Positions 22,874 to 26,958 of a DNA stretch of 26,958 bases are shown one piece after another. The notes under the pieces were generated by a model. It was not told where the DNA came from, ran no database searches, and worked only from the letters and a program-made list of their open reading frames with translations. The stretch lies in assembly GCA_034435435.1 (NCBI GenBank), contig DAOTXN010000096.1, positions 1 through 26,958 of the forward strand, read 5' to 3'. The translations under genes and the position numbers were made by a program. Each line of letters begins with the position of its first letter. The stretch's first letter is position 1. This stretch comes from DAOTXN01 sp034435435. GTDB lineage: Bacteria; Chloroflexota; Anaerolineae; S140-20.

Positions 22874-25800
22874 TGCAGACGATTCGTGACCTACTATCCC
22901 GCGATCTGTCCCAACCCATTGAAGAGGTCATCAAACTCGACCAGCAGGACGAGGCCACCGTCTACACCGAGATCACCGAATACGTGGCCACCGAGCGCAT
23001 CAAGCGGCAGTATATGGAGATCTTGACGGCCATTGCTGATGCGCCGGGCGACCCCACCGAGGGGGTGGGGGTGTGGATCTCGGGATTTTTCGGTTCGGGC
23101 AAGTCTTCTTTTGCCAAAAACCTGGGCTACCTCCTGGCCAACCGCCCGGTGCTGGGTCAGCCCGCCAGCACGTTGTTCATCCAGCAGTTGCAGCAACAGG
23201 CTCCCACAGACCCTTTGGTCAGGCGCATCGCCGACACGGTGAATTTCATCAACACGCGCTTTGACGCTCACGTCATCATGTTCGACGTGCAGGTGGACCG
23301 GGCGGTGCGGCGGGCCACCGAACCCATCGCCGAGATCATGTACACGGTCCTGCTGCGCGAGCTGGATTACGCCCAGGACTATGACGTCGCCGAGCTGGAA
23401 ATCGAGCTGGAGGCCGAAGGCCGGCTGGCCGATTTTGTGCGCGCCTGCGCCAACCTGTTCCGCGACCAGTTGCGTGATATAAAACCTGCCCGGGTGCTCC
23501 CGGTCACCCTTCGACAGGGCTTAGGGCAGGCCTTGTCAGGATTGTCGGCGGAAGAATACGGCGTGTGGCAGCAAGTGCGCAAGGGGGCGCAGCGGGTGCA
23601 GCGGGCCAGCGCGGCGTTGAACGTGGTAGACCCCGGCACTTATCCCACACCCGATTCGTGGTCGGCGTCGCTGCAGAGCAAGAGCGACATGACCATCCGC
23701 ACGCTGGTGGAGCGCACCTTTGACTTGACGGCGCGCCGGTTGCCCGGTCACGCGGTGGCCTTTATTATTGACGAGGTAGGCCAATACGTGGCTCGCAGCG
23801 CCGAAAAGATCGAGAACCTGCGCGCGGTGGTCGAGCAGTTTGGCAAGGAGAGCAAAAACCGCGTCCTGGCGGGCCAAGCGGTCGCCCCCGTGTGGATCGT
23901 CGTCACCTCCCAGGAAAAACTGGACGAGGTGGTGGCGGCCATTGACGACAAGCGCGTGGAGCTAGCCAAACTGCAGGACCGTTTTTTCCTGCGCATTGAC
24001 ATGGCCCCGGCCGACATTCGTGAGGTAGCCACCCGGCGCGTGCTGGCCAAAAAGACCGAGGCGGAACCCCTCTTGCGCCAACGCTTCGACGCAACCGCGC
24101 CGGTGCTCAAAACCCACACCCGCCTGGAGCGCACGAGCCGCCGTTTCGACGTGGATCGAGACGAGTTTGTGCAGTTCTATCCCTACTTGCCCCACTTTGT
24201 AGACCTGTCTATTGACATCGTGTCGGGGATGCGCCTGCAGCCCGGCGCGCCGCGTCACATCGGCGGCAGTAACCGCACCATCATCAAGCAGGCCTACGAG
24301 ATGCTGGTCAGCGAGCGGACCGGGCTGGCCGACGCACCGGTGGGCGCGCTGGTCACGCTAGACCGCATCTTTGACCTGGTCGAGGGCAACCTGTCCAGTG
24401 AAAAGCAAAAGGACATCAGCGACGTCAGTAACAACTGGCCGGATGACCCCTGGCCGGCCCGCACGGCCAAGGCCATCGCGCTGCTGGAGTACGTGCGCGA
24501 TCTGCCGCGCAGCGAGGTCAACCTGGCCGCGCTTTTGTATCGTCAACTGGGCGACGATTCGCCTTTGCCGGAGGTGGAACGGGCCATCGGCCGGCTGCGA
24601 GAGGCGCAGTTTATCCGGCAGACCGAATACGGATGGAAGCTGCAAACGGCCCGCGAAAAGGACTGGACCGCCGAGCGCAATTCCTACAGCCCCAAGCCCC
24701 GTGAGCAGCACGACCTCCACGAAGATCAGTTGCGGGCGATCTTTTCCGCCGCGGCCCTGACCCGTTATCGCTACCGCAATTTACGCAACTTTCGCGTGGG
24801 GGTGGCGTGGAACGGGCGGGCTATCACCTCGGGCGACGCTCAAGTTCCCCTGGTCTTGCGTGTCGCCGACGGGCCCGAGACGTTCCAGGAGGTGTGTGAT
24901 CAGGCCCGCGACGACAGCCGGGCCGACTCACACAAGAACGAGGTGTTCTGGGTCACGAGCCTGGACACCGAGATTGACGAAATCGTGACCGAGCTGCATC
25001 GCTCTAAACGCATGGTGAGCAAATATGACCAACTGCGCGCCCAGGGCAAGATCACCAAAGAAGAGGCCTCCAGTTTGGCCGCCGAAAAAACCGAGGCGCT
25101 GCGCCTGGAAGAACGGCTGCGGGAAAGACTGGTTTCGGCCCTGGCCAATGGACGGGGCTTCTTTCGTGGTGTGGCCAAGGACGGCGCGGCGCTGGGGAGC
25201 ACGTTGGCCGAGATACTGAAGGCGCTGTTCGACTATGCCGTGCCCGACCTGTACCCCAGGCTAGAGATGGGCGCCCGCCCGCTCAAAGGAAAAGAAGCGG
25301 AAGAGATCCTCAAGGCGGCCAATCTAAACGGCTTACCCAAGGTCTTTTACAGCCCGCCCGATGGGCTGGACCTGGTGATCAAGGAGGGCGCCCGCTACGT
25401 GGTCAACCTGAATGCCCTGATCCTGCGCGAGGTGTCCGACTATATGGCGCGGGAACACGCTTATGGCAACAAGGTCACCGGGCGGTCGCTGGAAAACCAC
25501 TTTGGCGGCATCGGCTACGGCTGGGAGCAGGAGATGCTGTGGCTGACCCTGGCCACGCTGCTGCGGGGCGGCGCCATCGAGGTCACTTATCAGGGCCGGC
25601 GCTATCGCAACCATCTGGACCCGCAGGCGCGCGCGCCGTTCACGGGCACCAACGCCTTTCGGTCCGCCTCCTTTGCGCCCCGCAAAGCGCCCGACCTGCA
25701 GACGTTGGTGTCTGCGGCCCGGCGCTACGAGACGCTGACCGGTGAAGAGGTGGACGTGGAAGAGAGCGTCATCTCCCAGGCCTTTCAGAGGTGGGCGCGC

Positions 25801-26628
25801 GCCGAATTTACCGCGCTGTTGCCCGTCGAGGCCACCGTCCGCGCCCATCACATTCCGGTGACGACCGTGCTGGGCGAGTATCGCACCGTGCTGGAGACCG
25901 TGCTCAACAGCGCGTCGGACGATTGCGTGAACATGCTGGCCGGTGAAGGGCTGAGCATTCAGGCCTTGCGCGACCAGATGGCCGCCATCCGCAAGGCGAC
26001 GGACGACAAGGGTTTGGCCCGCTTGAGCCGAATGCGCATGGCTGCGGATCGGCTTTGGCCACTGCTACAGGCCGAAGGGCTGGATGGCATGCTGGCCGAG
26101 CACGCCCAGGCTCTGCGCCAAAAGCTGGACGATGGCACCTATTATCAACCTTCGGCGGCGCTGGACGAGGCGCTGAAAGCTCTGGACACGGCCTATCGGG
26201 ACCTGTACGGAAAACGCCACAGTGAACGCCAGACGGCCTTTGCTCAGGCGATAGATGACGTGAAGGCTCAGCCCAACTGGCCGTTGGTGCCGGAAGAGAT
26301 GCAAGCCCCAACGCTGAAACCGCTGACCGACCGGGCGGGGCACGAATTGGACCTGCCCGCAGGCGCGCTGGTATGCGCCGTTTGTCAGGCCAGCCTGTCC
26401 GAAATGGTCTCTGACCTGGTGGCCGTGAACGCTCTGCGTTCTACGGTGCTGCTCAGTGTGCAGCAGTTGACCGCACCCGAGGAAAAGATCGAGCGGGTCA
26501 AGATAACTGACGTGGCCGGTGTGGGACAGACCTTCAGCACGCCCGAGGAAGTGGAAGAACTGCTCGATCAATTGCGCGGCCACTTGATGAAATTGATCGC
26601 TTCGGGCATCAAGGTGGTATTGGAGTAG
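22873..26628 (+). CDS. brxC: BrxC/PglY ATPase, BREX core protein
   Basis: 1251 residues from ATG 22873, with GAGGAGG about eight bases upstream; an ATG at 22843 in the same frame lies inside the NERD gene and is less likely. DLSQPIEEVIKLDQQDEATV is a typical BrxC start. Walker A GFFGSGKSS is at 71-79 and Walker B FIIDEVGQY at 297-305. The rest is helical, with CAVC near residue 1166. BrxC is a large AAA+ ATPase required for BREX defence (family knowledge); about 1200 residues is normal. A CCCTTCGACAGG-type repeat is embedded in frame at 23507-23527 (VTLRQGLGQALSG). In type 1 BREX brxC precedes pglX; here it follows it, with accessory genes between. Confidence 0.92.
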   Translation: MQTIRDLLSRDLSQPIEEVIKLDQQDEATVYTEITEYVATERIKRQYMEILTAIADAPGDPTEGVGVWISGFFGSGKSSFAKNLGYLLANRPVLGQPASTLFIQQLQQQAPTDPLVRRIADTVNFINTRFDAHVIMFDVQVDRAVRRATEPIAEIMYTVLLRELDYAQDYDVAELEIELEAEGRLADFVRACANLFRDQLRDIKPARVLPVTLRQGLGQALSGLSAEEYGVWQQVRKGAQRVQRASAALNVVDPGTYPTPDSWSASLQSKSDMTIRTLVERTFDLTARRLPGHAVAFIIDEVGQYVARSAEKIENLRAVVEQFGKESKNRVLAGQAVAPVWIVVTSQEKLDEVVAAIDDKRVELAKLQDRFFLRIDMAPADIREVATRRVLAKKTEAEPLLRQRFDATAPVLKTHTRLERTSRRFDVDRDEFVQFYPYLPHFVDLSIDIVSGMRLQPGAPRHIGGSNRTIIKQAYEMLVSERTGLADAPVGALVTLDRIFDLVEGNLSSEKQKDISDVSNNWPDDPWPARTAKAIALLEYVRDLPRSEVNLAALLYRQLGDDSPLPEVERAIGRLREAQFIRQTEYGWKLQTAREKDWTAERNSYSPKPREQHDLHEDQLRAIFSAAALTRYRYRNLRNFRVGVAWNGRAITSGDAQVPLVLRVADGPETFQEVCDQARDDSRADSHKNEVFWVTSLDTEIDEIVTELHRSKRMVSKYDQLRAQGKITKEEASSLAAEKTEALRLEERLRERLVSALANGRGFFRGVAKDGAALGSTLAEILKALFDYAVPDLYPRLEMGARPLKGKEAEEILKAANLNGLPKVFYSPPDGLDLVIKEGARYVVNLNALILREVSDYMAREHAYGNKVTGRSLENHFGGIGYGWEQEMLWLTLATLLRGGAIEVTYQGRRYRNHLDPQARAPFTGTNAFRSASFAPRKAPDLQTLVSAARRYETLTGEEVDVEESVISQAFQRWARAEFTALLPVEATVRAHHIPVTTVLGEYRTVLETVLNSASDDCVNMLAGEGLSIQALRDQMAAIRKATDDKGLARLSRMRMAADRLWPLLQAEGLDGMLAEHAQALRQKLDDGTYYQPSAALDEALKALDTAYRDLYGKRHSERQTAFAQAIDDVKAQPNWPLVPEEMQAPTLKPLTDRAGHELDLPAGALVCAVCQASLSEMVSDLVAVNALRSTVLLSVQQLTAPEEKIERVKITDVAGVGQTFSTPEEVEELLDQLRGHLMKLIASGIKVVLE
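23507..23527 (+). repeat. CCCTTCGACAGG-type repeat inside brxC
   Basis: A 21-base relative of the element at 17727, beginning CCCTTCGACAGG and ending AGGGC. It is read in a different frame from the copy in brxX (TLRQGLGQ here, DPSTGSGQ there) and causes no stop. Confidence 0.6.
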
Positions 26629-26632
26629 CAGC

Positions 26633-26833
26633 ATGTACCCTGCAATCCTCACCCTTAGCCCCAGGCAGACCTTCGAGGACAACATGCGGCCGGCCGTGTT
26701 GTTGTTGCGCGTCTACCGGCTTCTGGACTCTAATGACAATATCCTGTCCGAAGGTGAGATGGTCACCGCCATGCGCCAGATCATTCATGCCTCAGAAGAT
26801 GAAGACCTGATGCTGATCTATAATGAGCTCTGA
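26633..26833 (+). CDS. Truncated protein downstream of brxC (5' end only)
   Basis: 66 residues from ATG 26633, four bases after the brxC stop, with GGAG at the end of brxC as ribosome binding site. MYPAILTLSPRQTFEDNMRP, then LLLRVYRLLDSNDNILSEGE and DEDLMLIYNEL look like the helical start of a longer protein. The terminal repeat begins at 26830 and supplies the TGA at 26831-26833, so the stop is probably artificial. I do not recognise the family with confidence; a HEPN-like helical protein is one guess. In the usual order pglZ would be expected at or after this place, but this is not PglZ. Confidence 0.55.
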   Translation: MYPAILTLSPRQTFEDNMRPAVLLLRVYRLLDSNDNILSEGEMVTAMRQIIHASEDEDLMLIYNEL

Positions 26834-26958
26834 AATTACGGTATAGTGAGTTGCTTCCACTCCAGAAAACGCCATAATCGTTGTTCAAGCCAAATCGCGA
26901 TTGTCGTGATGCAGAATACTCCAACGTAGTCAAGATGAGACGACAACTTGCACAGGGG
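26830..26958 (-). repeat. 129-bp terminal inverted repeat, right copy
   Basis: Exact reverse complement of 1-129. It interrupts the last reading frame and runs to the edge. Read outward it carries a possible start ATG at 26935 that stays open to the edge, mirrored on the left. No gene is otherwise recognisable in it. Confidence 0.9.

Noticed and set aside
1..26958. Linear plasmid or phage genome with terminal inverted repeats
   Set aside because: Genes are truncated at both repeat borders and there are no replication, capsid or packaging genes.

Overview
The window is about 27 kb of GC-rich bacterial DNA with every gene on the + strand. I saw no rRNA, tRNA or CRISPR array. Long TPR and HEAT arrays, STAND-type NTPases, an EAD-like adaptor domain, a BREX-type operon and many dispersed palindromic repeats (CCACAGAGACACAGAG type and CCCTTCGACAGGCTCAGGGC type) together suggest an environmental Chloroflexota, perhaps an Anaerolineae. 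That placement is from memory of similar genomes and was not computed. Both ends carry the same 129-bp sequence in inverted orientation, and each copy abuts a gene that is cut off, so the piece is probably bounded by two inverted copies of a mobile element (or an assembly repeat).

Left part (130-11797): a frameshifted C-terminal HEAT tail lies at 130-545, and a second remnant of the same tail is fused to the start of the next gene. Four tandem paralogous TPR proteins follow (587-6153), then a 1327-residue P-loop NTPase with a helical-repeat body (6156-10139) and a 538-residue STAND ATPase with an EAD-like C-terminal domain (10181-11797). Gaps are 41 bp or less, so this looks like one operon. 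The two NTPases share a 24-residue Gly/Val-rich motif with 12 identical positions, placed at the N-terminus of one and near the C-terminus of the other. That arrangement resembles adaptor or amyloid-like signalling motifs of bacterial NLR systems. No effector domain is obvious.

Middle and right part (11882-26833): a near-consensus sigma70 promoter (TTGTCA-17-TATAAT) precedes a BREX-type operon: brxA, brxB, a brxX/pglX methyltransferase gene split in two, several accessory genes, then brxC. The split in brxX is filled by an AbiE toxin-antitoxin pair with its own apparently leaderless promoter. The catalytic half (DPACG, NPPY) lies 5' of the pair and the recognition/C-terminal half lies 3' with its own strong ribosome binding site. 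Between brxX and brxC are a GxxExxY PD-(D/E)XK-like protein bracketed by two palindromic repeats, a RecF/OLD-like ATPase with a TOPRIM partner, and a membrane NERD-domain protein translationally coupled to brxC. The last gene is cut off at 26833. No PglZ/BrxZ, BrxL or WYL regulator is present, so those core BREX genes would have to lie beyond the right edge or be missing.

The window therefore reads as a layered defence island: a TPR/STAND NTPase system, then a BREX operon carrying nested modules (AbiE, OLD-like ATPase/TOPRIM, NERD, GxxExxY). Palindromic repeats sit at module borders, supply stop codons, and are inserted in frame inside brxX. The brxX gene is also a compositional mosaic, with AT-rich patches over its NPPY region and recognition domain.
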